A stretch of DNA of 64,000 nt from Saliterribacillus persicus (GCF_003337485.1 NZ_QPJJ01000005.1:86856-150855); one strand, 5' to 3'. Positions 24,054 to 34,392 are shown, counted from the stretch's first letter. The notes: a model not told the origin generated them from the letters alone. Program-made: numbers and translations.

Positions 24054-24377
24054 TCACTTCGGTTGTTTAACTTTTCCTAGCGGCAATAGATTCTCTAAAC
24101 CATCCGCATGCGATGCTATCAAATGGGTCAAAATATCTTTATCGTCTATAAAATTACTAGCTGTTTTTCTTGCGACTTCTAAGCCAATTTGTACATCTGA
24201 AAGCTTACCAGTAAATTTAACTTGAACGATCACTGGGATTTGCGGTTTTCTTTCATTTGAGGGATTATTACAATCCATTGCTTCTATTTTAAGGTCAGCA
24301 GCCTTACAAGCCTCATCCATTGCTACTAACGCAACACTATAGCCCTGTACCTCTAACATCCCTACTGCTTGAGCCAT
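24054..24377 (-). CDS. BMC-H shell protein 5, divergent with a loop insertion
   Basis: A 107-residue BMC-domain protein. The start is ATG 24377 (MAQAVGMLEVQG), because the GTG three codons upstream lies inside the GGTGAGAG ribosome site. The opening GMLEVQGYSVALVAMDEACKAADLKIEAM is BMC-like, but the pore region is replaced by an inserted loop DCNNPSNERKPQIP before VIVQVKFTGKLSDVQIGLEVAR. The usual IPRPH end is lost. It is the first shell gene, just after the aldehyde dehydrogenase. No tandem-domain BMC-T protein is present in the operon, so this divergent hexamer may substitute for one (inference). Confidence 0.85.
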   Translation of the reverse strand: MAQAVGMLEVQGYSVALVAMDEACKAADLKIEAMDCNNPSNERKPQIPVIVQVKFTGKLSDVQIGLEVARKTASNFIDDKDILTHLIASHADGLENLLPLGKVKQPK

Positions 24378-24386
24378 AACTCTCAC

Positions 24387-25919
24387 CTACCCAATAATAT
24401 TAAGTCCACCGTTTGTTATTGCAGTACGTCGTTGTCTAGTAAAACTTCTAGCAGAAGTAACACCTTCTCCGGTTGGGCCAGCTATTGTCATCGTAGCGAA
24501 GCCTTCGCCATGGTAACCTACACCTGCCAATGAAGAACCGTTTGCAACAAAAATTGTTGTTTCTACCTCTTTCGCAAAACGTGTAATATTTTCAACATGA
24601 TTGGAATGAATAACCGCAGTATGACGATTTCCATGTTCACATTTCACTGCTTGTTCGATTGCCTCATCAATATTTTTCACACGCACAATGGGAAGGAGTG
24701 GCATAAGCTGTTCTAATTGAACATATGGATGATTTTCATCAACATCACATAATAAGAGCTTAACGTTGGTTGCATTCACACCTATTTTTTCTAAAATAAG
24801 CGATGCGTCTTTTCCTACCCACTCTTTATTAACCAAGTAGTCACGCGCCTGATATGTACAACCACCAGGAATATTATCTTTGTTCTCTTTTAGGGTTAGT
24901 TTCATTGCATTTGCTAATTGATTCTTATCTAGCATGTACGCTCCTTGATTTAACAGTTCAAAAATTAAATCATCTGCAACGTCATCGACCACAAATACTT
25001 CTTTTTCTGCAATACATAAAATGTTGTTATCAAAAGAAGCTCCTTCAATAATTGCTGCTGCAGCTTTCTCTATACTGGCAGTTTCATCAACGATTACAGG
25101 CGGATTTCCTGCACCTGCACCAATTGCTTTCTTTCCTGATTGCAGCAGGCTTTTCACCATTCCAGGTCCACCTGTTCCAACTAAAAGTTTGATTTTTTTA
25201 TGATTAGCTATTTGCTCTACCGTTTCTAAAGTTGGATTTGCTACCATTGTCAATAAGTTCTTTGGACCACCAGCATTTGTGATAGTGTCATTTAGTAATG
25301 CAACCATTTTAGTACAGGATGCCTTTGATGAAGGATGAACATTAAATATAACTGAGTTTCCAGCAGCCAGCATTCCAATCCCGTTATTAATGATCGTGTC
25401 TACTGGGTTGGTAACTGGTGTCACAGCTCCAATAACACCAAAAGGAGTTTGCTCAATATATGTTAGCCCGTCATCACCGCTAAACGTCTCGGTTTGTAAA
25501 ATCTCAGCACCAGGAGTTTTTTCCGTGGTTAGTTTTAATTTTGCAACCTTATCTTGAAAATTACCTAGCTTTGTTTCTTTTAAGACCATTTCAGCAAAAA
25601 ATTCAGCCTGATCGATCACAGCCGTGCGCATCTTATCTATAATTTTATCTCGATCATTTTTCGAATAATCTTTTATCCATTTTCTTTGTGCTATATATGC
25701 AGCTTCAATCGCATCATTCACTTGATCGAAAACACCAGAAGGTAATGCTTGATTGCTAAAATTCGAGAGCCCGTTCTCCTGATTTCCACTTAATACCTTC
25801 ATTTTCAAAGGGTCGGTAGAAGAATTTTTCTCTGTAGTAGAAGAATTGCCTATTGCAGCTTCTACATTTTTTAAAACTGAATCAATAATAACCTGAAGAT
25901 CTTTTTCATTTAGTTCCAT
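24387..25919 (-). CDS. CoA-acylating aldehyde dehydrogenase (PduP/EutE-like), BMC signature enzyme
   Basis: This 510-residue enzyme oxidises an aldehyde to acyl-CoA with NAD+ and CoA. The catalytic Cys302 lies in ASFDNNILCIAEKE, and the cofactor region GTGGPGMVKSLLQSGKKAIGAGAGNPP is typical of PduP/EutE. Residues 1-22 (MELNEKDLQVIIDSVLKNVE and on) form an amphipathic helix followed by a Ser/Thr/Asn-rich linker to about residue 40, the classic N-terminal encapsulation peptide. Start and stop codons overlap the aldolase gene (TAATG). In this operon its substrate is expected to be the aldehyde from aldol cleavage: methylthioacetaldehyde if the sugar is methylthioribulose-1-phosphate, or acetaldehyde if it is 5-deoxyribulose-1-phosphate. 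Confidence 0.94.
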   Translation of the reverse strand: MELNEKDLQVIIDSVLKNVEAAIGNSSTTEKNSSTDPLKMKVLSGNQENGLSNFSNQALPSGVFDQVNDAIEAAYIAQRKWIKDYSKNDRDKIIDKMRTAVIDQAEFFAEMVLKETKLGNFQDKVAKLKLTTEKTPGAEILQTETFSGDDGLTYIEQTPFGVIGAVTPVTNPVDTIINNGIGMLAAGNSVIFNVHPSSKASCTKMVALLNDTITNAGGPKNLLTMVANPTLETVEQIANHKKIKLLVGTGGPGMVKSLLQSGKKAIGAGAGNPPVIVDETASIEKAAAAIIEGASFDNNILCIAEKEVFVVDDVADDLIFELLNQGAYMLDKNQLANAMKLTLKENKDNIPGGCTYQARDYLVNKEWVGKDASLILEKIGVNATNVKLLLCDVDENHPYVQLEQLMPLLPIVRVKNIDEAIEQAVKCEHGNRHTAVIHSNHVENITRFAKEVETTIFVANGSSLAGVGYHGEGFATMTIAGPTGEGVTSARSFTRQRRTAITNGGLNIIG

Positions 25920-26731
25920 TAAGATAGTTGACCTCCCTTCTTAAGCTCTGTTACTACTCTGTTTGTTACAGAAGAAACAATTTCTTCAATAACCTGCTGT
26001 TTATTTGCGTTATTATTTCCTTCATTTTGCGTTGTTTCTAGATTGATGTCGCAAGGAGGAATTCCTCCTGTTTTAATTCCTAAATGATCACGGATTTCCA
26101 TTAAATCAGAAATTTGGGAACAATTAAGTTCATTAGCTTTATTTATAATATTGTTGGAGTACATTAGCATTAAAGCATAATGCTCTAGTGATTCCATCCG
26201 GTAGTATGCTTCTATTAAATCTCTTCCCCACGTAAGAGCTCCATGATTGGCAAGTAATACTGCATGGTAATCCTTAATAAATGGTGTAATTGAATCCGGC
26301 ACTTGCGTTGTTCCTGGTGTTGCATAAGGTGCAACGGGCACCCTGCCTAATAATACAACTGCTTCAGGTGAAACTGGTTTTTCCAAGCTTACCCCAGCAA
26401 TAGCAAAGGATGTTGCTACAGGTGGATGGGCATGTACAACAGCATTTGTATCTTCACTTTCTTGATATACCCTTAAATGCATCTTAACCTCAGATGAGGG
26501 CTTTCTACTACCTGCTAGAATCTTGCCATCAATATTCATTTTCACCATCATATCAGGTCTTAAAAAGCCTTTACTAACACCTGTAGGGGTTGTCCAAATT
26601 GTATTTGGGCCTACCCGAACAGAAATATTTCCATCATTTGCAGCCACAAAATTTTTATTGTATATTCTCTTCCCTATATCAACCATTAATTTTTTAGCTT
26701 CAAAATCACTCATATATTTTTTCTGGAGCAC
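25919..26731 (-). CDS. Class II aldolase (L-fuculose-1-phosphate aldolase type) with C-terminal targeting helix
   Basis: A zinc-dependent aldolase of 270 residues. Visible metal and active-site elements are AANDGNISVRVG, the HAHPP motif with two zinc histidines, SPEAVVLLG (Glu) and LANHGALTWG (third histidine). The core ends near residue 225; an Asn-rich linker and the helix QQVIEEIVSSVTNRVVTELK (from residue 245) follow, a C-terminal encapsulation peptide. GTG 26731 follows AAGGAGGTGA. Placed after mtnK and mtnA, it is predicted to split 5-methylthioribulose-1-phosphate (or 5-deoxyribulose-1-phosphate) into DHAP and an aldehyde, as Ald2/DrdA do in the DHAP shunts; fuculose-1-phosphate is less likely because no fucose genes are present. 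Confidence 0.9.
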   Translation of the reverse strand: MLQKKYMSDFEAKKLMVDIGKRIYNKNFVAANDGNISVRVGPNTIWTTPTGVSKGFLRPDMMVKMNIDGKILAGSRKPSSEVKMHLRVYQESEDTNAVVHAHPPVATSFAIAGVSLEKPVSPEAVVLLGRVPVAPYATPGTTQVPDSITPFIKDYHAVLLANHGALTWGRDLIEAYYRMESLEHYALMLMYSNNIINKANELNCSQISDLMEIRDHLGIKTGGIPPCDINLETTQNEGNNNANKQQVIEEIVSSVTNRVVTELKKGGQLS

Positions 26732-26764
26732 GCGTTGTTCACCTCCTTCATGTTGTTAACATTA

Positions 26765-27829
26765 TTAATCTTTGAAAAGCTTTTCGAGGTTTTCCTCATA
26801 AGAAGGATATATTATTCCCTTTTCTGTTACGATACCGGTAATTAAAGAATGATCCGTAACATCAAAAGCAGGGTTATATGCCTTCACTTCTTTAGGTGCC
26901 ATTGGTTCAGCATACCACTTTTCTTTAATTTCCTCTTGGGACCTGAGCTCAATTTCAATATCATCGCCTGTTTCTGAATTCATATCTATTGTGGACATTG
27001 GTGCACACACATAAAATGGAATACCATAATGCTTGGCAAGAATAGCTACACCTGAGGTTCCTATTTTATTTGCTGCATCTCCATTTTTTGCGACACGATC
27101 ACAACCAACTAAAACAGCTTGAATTTTTTCTTGCTTCATCACAATTGAAGCCATATTATCACATATTAAAGTGACGTCTACTCCCGCTTCATTCAATTCC
27201 CAAGCAGTAAGTCTAGCACCTTGTAGTAAAGGTCTTGTTTCATCTGCAAATACCTTAAAGTTATAATCTTGCTCCTGTCCTAGATAAATAGGAGCTAAAG
27301 CTGTTCCGTATTTAGCAGTTGCAATTGTACCAGCATTACAATGGGTTAATAATCCCCAGCCTGGTTCCAAAACAGATAAAGCATGCTTTCCAATTGCTTC
27401 ACAAACTTCTTGGTCTTCTTTTTTAATTAAGTCTGCTTCTTCTCTCAAAAGTTCTTTTACCTTTTCGACTGTTTCACCTTTAGATTTATCAAAACGTGCA
27501 TGCATACGATCTAGTGCCCAAAATAAATTGACAGCAGTTGGTCTAGATGATGCTAATTTTTCTTTTGTTTGTATAAAGGCTTGCTTAAATTCTTCCATAT
27601 TTTCCGTTTGAATTTTCTTCACACCTAAATATAGACCGTAGGCAGCAGCAATACCAATCGCTGGAGCTCCTCTTACTTTCAATTCGTAAATAGCATCCCA
27701 GACTTCTTCTACCGTAGTAAGGTGAAGGAAATTTTTATAGTTTGGTAAGGCTGTTTGATCAAGTAGTATTAACGCGCTATTAGTATCATCAAGCTTTACA
27801 GATTCAATTACTGTCACCGATTTACTCAT
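26765..27829 (-). CDS. mtnA: S-methyl-5-thioribose-1-phosphate isomerase (MtnA) or 5-deoxyribose-1-phosphate isomerase (DrdI)
   Basis: A 354-residue aldose-ketose isomerase that converts 5-methylthioribose-1-phosphate to the ribulose-1-phosphate. Family blocks are ELKVRGAPAIGIAAAYG (phosphate loop), LLTHCNAGTIATAKYGTALAP with the catalytic Cys, and GCDRVAKNGDAANKIGT with the catalytic Asp. It is 14 nt downstream of mtnK, as in B. subtilis, where mtnKA is S-box regulated. The close relative DrdI of the 5-deoxyribose pathway cannot be excluded by eye. In this operon the enzyme feeds a class II aldolase rather than the MtnB dehydratase route; no mtnB, mtnW, mtnX or mtnD is seen. Confidence 0.88.
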   Translation of the reverse strand: MSKSVTVIESVKLDDTNSALILLDQTALPNYKNFLHLTTVEEVWDAIYELKVRGAPAIGIAAAYGLYLGVKKIQTENMEEFKQAFIQTKEKLASSRPTAVNLFWALDRMHARFDKSKGETVEKVKELLREEADLIKKEDQEVCEAIGKHALSVLEPGWGLLTHCNAGTIATAKYGTALAPIYLGQEQDYNFKVFADETRPLLQGARLTAWELNEAGVDVTLICDNMASIVMKQEKIQAVLVGCDRVAKNGDAANKIGTSGVAILAKHYGIPFYVCAPMSTIDMNSETGDDIEIELRSQEEIKEKWYAEPMAPKEVKAYNPAFDVTDHSLITGIVTEKGIIYPSYEENLEKLFKD

Positions 27830-27843
27830 GCTGATCGACTCCT

Positions 27844-29058
27844 TTAAAAAAGTTTAGGTAAATCTTTGATGAAATCTTCCCCTGTTTTATAGGAGGATCT
27901 TTCTAAAATAAAACGCTTTGCTGCCTTTAAACAGCTGATCTCAGCTGCTGTTCGGTCATCGGAATCATCGATGGAAGTAATATCAGCTACTTTTGCTAAC
28001 CCAATAATTCTTCGAGATAATTCTAAACCAGCCACCGCTGCTGTATCCGTTAAAATAGTTTCTAAATAATGTTCTCTAAAACCATTATAATGCGCGACTC
28101 TTTCCGTGGCATTTTCTGCCCATAGCTTATTGAACTTATCTTTAAATAAGTCAATTACCTTTTTTATTGTGTCTAATATATATGAAGTGAAAGCTTCACG
28201 TTCTGTATTGTCTTTTATGGTTTTTTGTCCATTTGCATAAGCGAAAATTAAATTAGCTACTACGTTTCCAATGTCATATCCAGCAGGACCATAAAACGCA
28301 AATTCAGGATCAATTACTTTTGTTTCTCCTTCTTTTATAAAGATGGAGCCGGTATGCAGATCCCCATGAAGTAAGGCTTGAGCTTTAGTCATAAAATCAA
28401 ATTTCAGCTTAGCTGTCTCAAGACTTAAACGTTCATCGCCCCAAATCTCCTCTTCCACAAAAGATAAGGTTCCTGGGAATACTTCGTTTCGTTCACATGG
28501 ATAAAATGGTTCCGTGTATACTAAATCCTCTGTAATCTCACAAAGCTCAGGGTTAATAAAACTCTTAACAAGATCTTTCTTCTCTTTATGCTCCATTACC
28601 ACATCAGAGGTTAGTAGAAGTGTATTTGCCATAAATGTCGTAATATGCTCAGCAAAGTCTGGAAATACTCGATGTTTGATTAATGCAGAGCGCATAATTT
28701 CAAAATCAGACAAATCCTCCATTGCAAAGCAGTTCATAACTGAGTCATATTGGTACGTATTCGGTGTATATTTAGGCACAAGATTATATTGAATTTTTAG
28801 TATTTCACTTTCTATTCTATTTCTGTCCGGTGATAATTTAAATTCATCAGAGATCCTTGCAACAGGTCCAGCTTGCTTTAAAATAATTGATTTATCACTT
28901 TTATTATCTTTTATAAGAAAGACATAATTTAAATTACCATCCCCGATTTCTTTGCACGTTAAATCTGCATTTTCATCGAAAAAATTTAGCTTTTCCATTG
29001 CATATTCTGAGGCTTCGGCTTCCGTCATGGTAAAATACTTGGTTTCAAAATCTGTCAT
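27844..29058 (-). CDS. mtnK: S-methyl-5-thioribose kinase (MtnK)
   Basis: This 404-residue kinase of the aminoglycoside-phosphotransferase fold phosphorylates C1 of 5-methylthioribose (or 5-deoxyribose) with ATP. The catalytic motif is LLHGDLHTGSIFI and the metal-binding motif is VIDPEFAFYGPAGYDIGN; the N-terminal lobe contains CKEIGDGNLNYVFLIKD, the glycine-rich ATP loop. Length agrees with B. subtilis MtnK (397). AGGAGG precedes the ATG. It lies 12 nt after the ABC permease gene, so uptake and phosphorylation are coupled. No targeting helix is visible, suggesting it acts in the cytosol before the compartment. Confidence 0.92.
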   Translation of the reverse strand: MTDFETKYFTMTEAEASEYAMEKLNFFDENADLTCKEIGDGNLNYVFLIKDNKSDKSIILKQAGPVARISDEFKLSPDRNRIESEILKIQYNLVPKYTPNTYQYDSVMNCFAMEDLSDFEIMRSALIKHRVFPDFAEHITTFMANTLLLTSDVVMEHKEKKDLVKSFINPELCEITEDLVYTEPFYPCERNEVFPGTLSFVEEEIWGDERLSLETAKLKFDFMTKAQALLHGDLHTGSIFIKEGETKVIDPEFAFYGPAGYDIGNVVANLIFAYANGQKTIKDNTEREAFTSYILDTIKKVIDLFKDKFNKLWAENATERVAHYNGFREHYLETILTDTAAVAGLELSRRIIGLAKVADITSIDDSDDRTAAEISCLKAAKRFILERSSYKTGEDFIKDLPKLF

Positions 29059-29070
29059 ATGATACCCCTC

Positions 29071-30084
29071 CTATTTCATCTTATAGTATGTTAAGGCTAA
29101 CGCAAGAGCAAAAACAGTACCTTTTACGATATCCATAGCATAATATGGTACAGAAAGCATAACGAGACCGTTGGCCAAAATTCCAATCAAGCATGCTCCT
29201 ACAAATGTGCCAAACGCATTTGGCTTACCAGCACCTAACACAGATAGACCAATGAATGCAGCGGCAACTGCGTCCATCAAATAAGGGCCTCCAGCATTTA
29301 TTTCAGCTGTCATTACTCGAGAAGCTAAAACAATCCCACCGATTGAAGCGAAAAATGCAGATAGCAAATATGCGATTACTTTGTATTTCTTCACTGGTAT
29401 ACCAGAAAGCCTTGCTGCTTCTTGATTTCCACCAATGACGTACATATAACGACCATGCTTGGTATAGGTTAAAAAGATATGTACGACCACTACCGTTATT
29501 AGCATAATGATAATAATCCAAGGAACCTTTCCGAGCATACCAAAAGCATTACTTATTTCCCCAGTGGCATAATTGCCATCTGCCATTATCATGTTTTCAG
29601 ATATCGTAGCACCTCTCGTATACGTAAGCGCAATACCTTGAACGATAAACATCATGGCTAATGTCAACAACATATCAGGAATTCTAACTTTTACGATTAA
29701 AAAAGCATTCAAAGCACCAATGACTAATGCTGCTAATATTGCAGTGGAGATAGCAATAACCGTTGATTGTGAATACCAAATAAACATGGAAATAACGACA
29801 GCATTTGATAAGGATGCTACGGATCCTATTGATAGATCAAACCCATTTACAGATAAAGAAATCGTTAATCCGATAGCTATAATGGTTACAATTGAAATAG
29901 ATCTTAAAATATTGATAATATTACTAGGCTGTAAGAATAATGGATTAGCAATATAAAAAATAATAATCAAGGCAACAATTGTTATAATTGTCCCATATTT
30001 ATATAGAAATTGAAATAAATCAAAAGGCTTTTTTTGTTTTCCCTGCGATGTTGGATTGGTTTGTGGCTCTACCGCATTACTCAA
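29071..30084 (-). CDS. Sugar ABC transporter permease (RbsC-like)
   Basis: A 337-residue BPD_transp_2 permease. The start is TTG 30084 (MSNAVEPQTNPTS), 7 nt after a G-run and 1 nt past the ATPase stop; a much longer reading upstream overlaps the ATPase gene in another frame and is rejected. After a hydrophilic 30-residue N-terminus come about nine to ten membrane segments. LTISLSVNGFDLSIGSVASLSNAVV and GGPYLMDAVAAAFIGLSVLGAGKPNAFGTFVGA are the RbsC-type signatures. It is predicted to import the pentose-like substrate of the downstream kinase, probably methylthioribose or deoxyribose; the ribose assignment of the family should not be taken literally. Confidence 0.9.
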   Translation of the reverse strand: MSNAVEPQTNPTSQGKQKKPFDLFQFLYKYGTIITIVALIIIFYIANPLFLQPSNIINILRSISIVTIIAIGLTISLSVNGFDLSIGSVASLSNAVVISMFIWYSQSTVIAISTAILAALVIGALNAFLIVKVRIPDMLLTLAMMFIVQGIALTYTRGATISENMIMADGNYATGEISNAFGMLGKVPWIIIIMLITVVVVHIFLTYTKHGRYMYVIGGNQEAARLSGIPVKKYKVIAYLLSAFFASIGGIVLASRVMTAEINAGGPYLMDAVAAAFIGLSVLGAGKPNAFGTFVGACLIGILANGLVMLSVPYYAMDIVKGTVFALALALTYYKMK

Positions 30085-30085
30085 T

Positions 30086-31591
30086 TTATTGCCCCCCAGT
30101 CGAGTAGTATAACAATTCTTGTTCTGTTGTCTTATTTGTTTGTAATTCTTTTGCAATTTGGCCGTCATAGATGACGTACGCTCTATCAGTAATTCCAATA
30201 ATCTCTACTAATTCACTAGAAGCATAAATAATTGTTTTACCTTCTTTAGCAAGACCAGAAATTAATGTGAAAATATCCTTTTTAGAGCCGACATCGACCC
30301 CTTTAGTTGGTTCATCAAAGATATAGACATCCGCATCTGCAATCAACCATTTTCCGATCGCAATCTTCTGTTGGTTTCCACCTGAAAGATTTTCAAGTTT
30401 AGTTTCGATATTAGGTGTTTTTACATCTAATTTCCCAACCATTTCTTTTGCAACCGTGGCTTCCTTTTTAAAATTCAGAAAAGACCCCAATTGAAGAAAA
30501 TGTTTTAAATGAGAAGATGTTAAATTAATTCTTACATTTTCGCTTACTAAAATTCCTTCTTTTCTTCTTTCCTCAGGTACAAATGCAAATCGACGTGCTA
30601 CTGCTTGCTTAGGATTTTTGTTTTTAAACGTCTTATCTTTATATGTAATGGTGCCTTTTACTTTTTCTGTTGCTCCAAAGAGCGCTTTGCATATTTCTGT
30701 TTTACCCGCACCAACTAATCCAGCTAATCCAATTATTTCACCAGTTTTAGCAGTGAAGCTCACATCTTTCACTTTTTTATTATCTGATAAATGACTAACT
30801 GTTAAAACAGTCTCTCCAATGATCTTCTCCATTTTCGGAAATTGTTCATCCAGCTTTTTGCCAAGCATCTTTTCTACAATCTGATTGATCGAAATAGATT
30901 TTATGGTGTCACGAGAAATGAATTTGCCATTTCGCATAACCGTTATCTCATCACAAATATCGAATAATTCTACTAATCGGTGGGAGATAAAGATAATTCC
31001 TACATTTTGCTCTTGCAACTGCCGTACTATTTGAAATAACTTATCCGTCTCACCTTGACTTAAAGGTGCTGTAGGTTCATCTAAGATCAGAAATTTACAC
31101 TCTTTTGATATAGCTCTAGCTATTAAAACCATTTGTTTTTCAGCTAAAGTCAGAGAGCTTACAAGTTGTTTAGACGAAACCTGAATATCTAACTTCTGAA
31201 GAATCCCCGTTGCTTTTTGGTGTATTGAACTGTAGGAGACCCATTGCTTTTTATCCATATCCTGGACTAGGTTATTTAACATAATATTTTCTCCAACTGT
31301 TAAATAAGGAATTAGTGCGGTATCTACTTCCTGATAAACAATTTGGATACCATGTTTTTTAGCATCCTTTGGTGACCGAATTTTTGCAATTTTGTCATCG
31401 ATTAAAATCTCACCAGTATAATGAGAATAAGCACCAGACAAAACTTTCATTAAAGTTGATTTACCAGCACCATTAGCTCCAATTAAAGCATGTACCGAAC
31501 CGGTTTCCATCTTAAAGTCAACTTCATCCAGTGCTTTCACACCTGGAAATGATATTGATATGTTTTCCATTTTTAACTCAGTTGGCGCCAT
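30086..31591 (-). CDS. Sugar ABC transporter ATP-binding protein (RbsA/MglA-like)
   Basis: A 501-residue double-cassette ATPase. ATG 31591 (MAPTELKMENISISF) follows GGGGTGATATAC. Cassette 1 has Walker A GANGAGKST and Walker B LILDEPTAPLS. Cassette 2 has the variant P-loop GLVGAGKTE, signature LSGGNQQKIAIGKWL and Walker B YIFDEPTKGVDVGSK. It powers the permease downstream. It is separated by about 200 nt with a hairpin from the binding-protein gene. Its organisation and size match carbohydrate uptake transporter family 2. Confidence 0.92.
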   Translation of the reverse strand: MAPTELKMENISISFPGVKALDEVDFKMETGSVHALIGANGAGKSTLMKVLSGAYSHYTGEILIDDKIAKIRSPKDAKKHGIQIVYQEVDTALIPYLTVGENIMLNNLVQDMDKKQWVSYSSIHQKATGILQKLDIQVSSKQLVSSLTLAEKQMVLIARAISKECKFLILDEPTAPLSQGETDKLFQIVRQLQEQNVGIIFISHRLVELFDICDEITVMRNGKFISRDTIKSISINQIVEKMLGKKLDEQFPKMEKIIGETVLTVSHLSDNKKVKDVSFTAKTGEIIGLAGLVGAGKTEICKALFGATEKVKGTITYKDKTFKNKNPKQAVARRFAFVPEERRKEGILVSENVRINLTSSHLKHFLQLGSFLNFKKEATVAKEMVGKLDVKTPNIETKLENLSGGNQQKIAIGKWLIADADVYIFDEPTKGVDVGSKKDIFTLISGLAKEGKTIIYASSELVEIIGITDRAYVIYDGQIAKELQTNKTTEQELLYYSTGGQ

Positions 31592-31734
31592 GTATATCAC
31601 CCCGTTTTTTCCTATTTATAAGGGATACTCTTATTTAGATTATATAATTTCACTTAGATTTTTTAATGTACGCTGTTGTATTCTCTAAAAGAAAGCTATA
31701 AAAATTCGTTTCATTAGCTTTTCATATATAGATA

Positions 31735-31765
31735 GAAAGCAATCACTCAAAAGAGCATTGCTTTC
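31735..31765 (-). other. Intercistronic hairpin after the sugar-binding protein gene
   Basis: GAAAGCAATCACTC-AAAA-GAGCATTGCTTTC pairs as a long imperfect stem without a proper U tract. It probably stabilises or partly terminates the message so that the binding protein exceeds the ATPase and permease. Confidence 0.55.
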
Positions 31766-31795
31766 CATCTTGTACACTATTTTCTTATCATAATT

Positions 31796-32932
31796 TTAGT
31801 TGTTTTCTTTTAAAGTTATCATCCAGTCTTCCTCAAACTCAGATGTTTCTCCCCAACCATCAATCACATCAACTAAATTCTGCATGTTCACTTCTTCTTC
31901 AGCAGAAAGTAAAGCCTCTTGTGAGATTAAAGATGCTTCTAAGTCATACGTTTGTGGCGTTTCTTCCTCAGCAATTTTCTTTGCTAAAATACGAATATTA
32001 ACAGAACCAATTAACATCGGATCTACTGCTGCTGTATATTTCCACGGACTACCTTCTTCTTGCATCATTTGTAAATCTGCATTGGAAACATCAATTCCGT
32101 ATACATCTATCTCTGTGCGATTTGCTTCATTTAATGCACGTGTTGCACCAATCGCAAATGCATCCCATGTTGCAAATATGGCATCAATTTCACCTTCTGG
32201 ATATTTGTTTAACATCGATGCAACTGCATTTTGTGTATCAACAGATGTATTCTCAGACGCAACACCAAATCTTTCTAATTCAGTAATGTCTGGATTAGCT
32301 TCTAACACATCTTGGTATACTGCATTTCTTCTAACCATTGGAGGAAAACCATCCACCCAAAGGTAAAGAATATTAGCATCTTCCGCTTGCTCTTCTACTA
32401 ATTTATCTAGAGCTAAGGTAGCTAGTGCTTCATCATCCTGAGAAGTTAGCGTAACCCCTTCTACATCCATTAAACCTTGATTAGAATCAAACGTAACGAC
32501 TTCAATACCACTGTCTCTAGCTTCTTGTACTAATTCAACTGTTGCTTCATCATCGCCATGAGAGATTACTAGACCATCATACCCTTGATCAATTGCTTGA
32601 TTTATTGTGTCATGAAACTTAGCAGTGTCACCATTAGCAGAGAAAGTATCTACTTGCATCCCTAATGCTTCCCCTTCACGTTTTGCACCAGCTAAATATT
32701 GTGCTGTATGATCATCGCCACCAATTTTTCTTACTACCATTACCTTCAACTGTTCTTCTGATTGAAACGCTTCTGGAACTCCTTCAAGTGAAGCTTCTCC
32801 TTCACTTTCTTCTCCTGAAGATCCCTCAGCGCCTTCACCTTCAGAACTTGTTTCTTCTTCCGTACCACAAGCTACTAAAAAGCTAAGCATGAATACGAAA
32901 AATAATACGGCTAAAAATTTTAGATTTTTCAT
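31796..32932 (-). CDS. Sugar-binding lipoprotein of the BMC-operon ABC transporter (Peripla_BP_4)
   Basis: A 378-residue substrate-binding lipoprotein with a signal peptide ending in FLVAC (Cys22), then a Glu/Gly/Ser-rich linker to about residue 50. The periplasmic-binding fold type I follows: DHTAQYLAGAKREGEALGMQVDTFSANGD, DQGYDGLVISHGD, DSGIEVVTFDSN and the hinge segments IFATWDAFAIGATRAL and IDVYGIDVSNADLQMM, typical of ribose/galactose-type proteins. GGGGGAAAAAG precedes the ATG. It is the second gene of the S-box operon, 47 nt after metY with no terminator between. Predicted ligand: 5-methylthioribose or a related 5-deoxypentose, from the enzymes downstream. Confidence 0.9.
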   Translation of the reverse strand: MKNLKFLAVLFFVFMLSFLVACGTEEETSSEGEGAEGSSGEESEGEASLEGVPEAFQSEEQLKVMVVRKIGGDDHTAQYLAGAKREGEALGMQVDTFSANGDTAKFHDTINQAIDQGYDGLVISHGDDEATVELVQEARDSGIEVVTFDSNQGLMDVEGVTLTSQDDEALATLALDKLVEEQAEDANILYLWVDGFPPMVRRNAVYQDVLEANPDITELERFGVASENTSVDTQNAVASMLNKYPEGEIDAIFATWDAFAIGATRALNEANRTEIDVYGIDVSNADLQMMQEEGSPWKYTAAVDPMLIGSVNIRILAKKIAEEETPQTYDLEASLISQEALLSAEEEVNMQNLVDVIDGWGETSEFEEDWMITLKENN

Positions 32933-32979
32933 TTCTCTTTTTCCCCCTATTTTTTATATAAAATAATGTGTTGCCGTGG

Positions 32980-34392
<1,413 letters not shown>

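Noticed and set aside
25919-26731. Fucose/rhamnose-type BMC (fuculose-1-phosphate aldolase)
   Set aside because: No fucose or rhamnose isomerase, kinase, or lactaldehyde enzymes are present; the kinase and isomerase next to it are MtnK and MtnA.
29071-30198. Longer reading of the ABC permease with 38 extra N-terminal residues
   Set aside because: The extra part overlaps the ATPase coding region in another frame and lacks a ribosome site; TTG 30084 follows a G-rich ribosome site and gives a normal N-terminus.
31800-32366. 188-residue reading frame antisense to the sugar-binding lipoprotein
   Set aside because: It mirrors the codon pattern of the real gene; there is no ribosome site and no recognisable domain.
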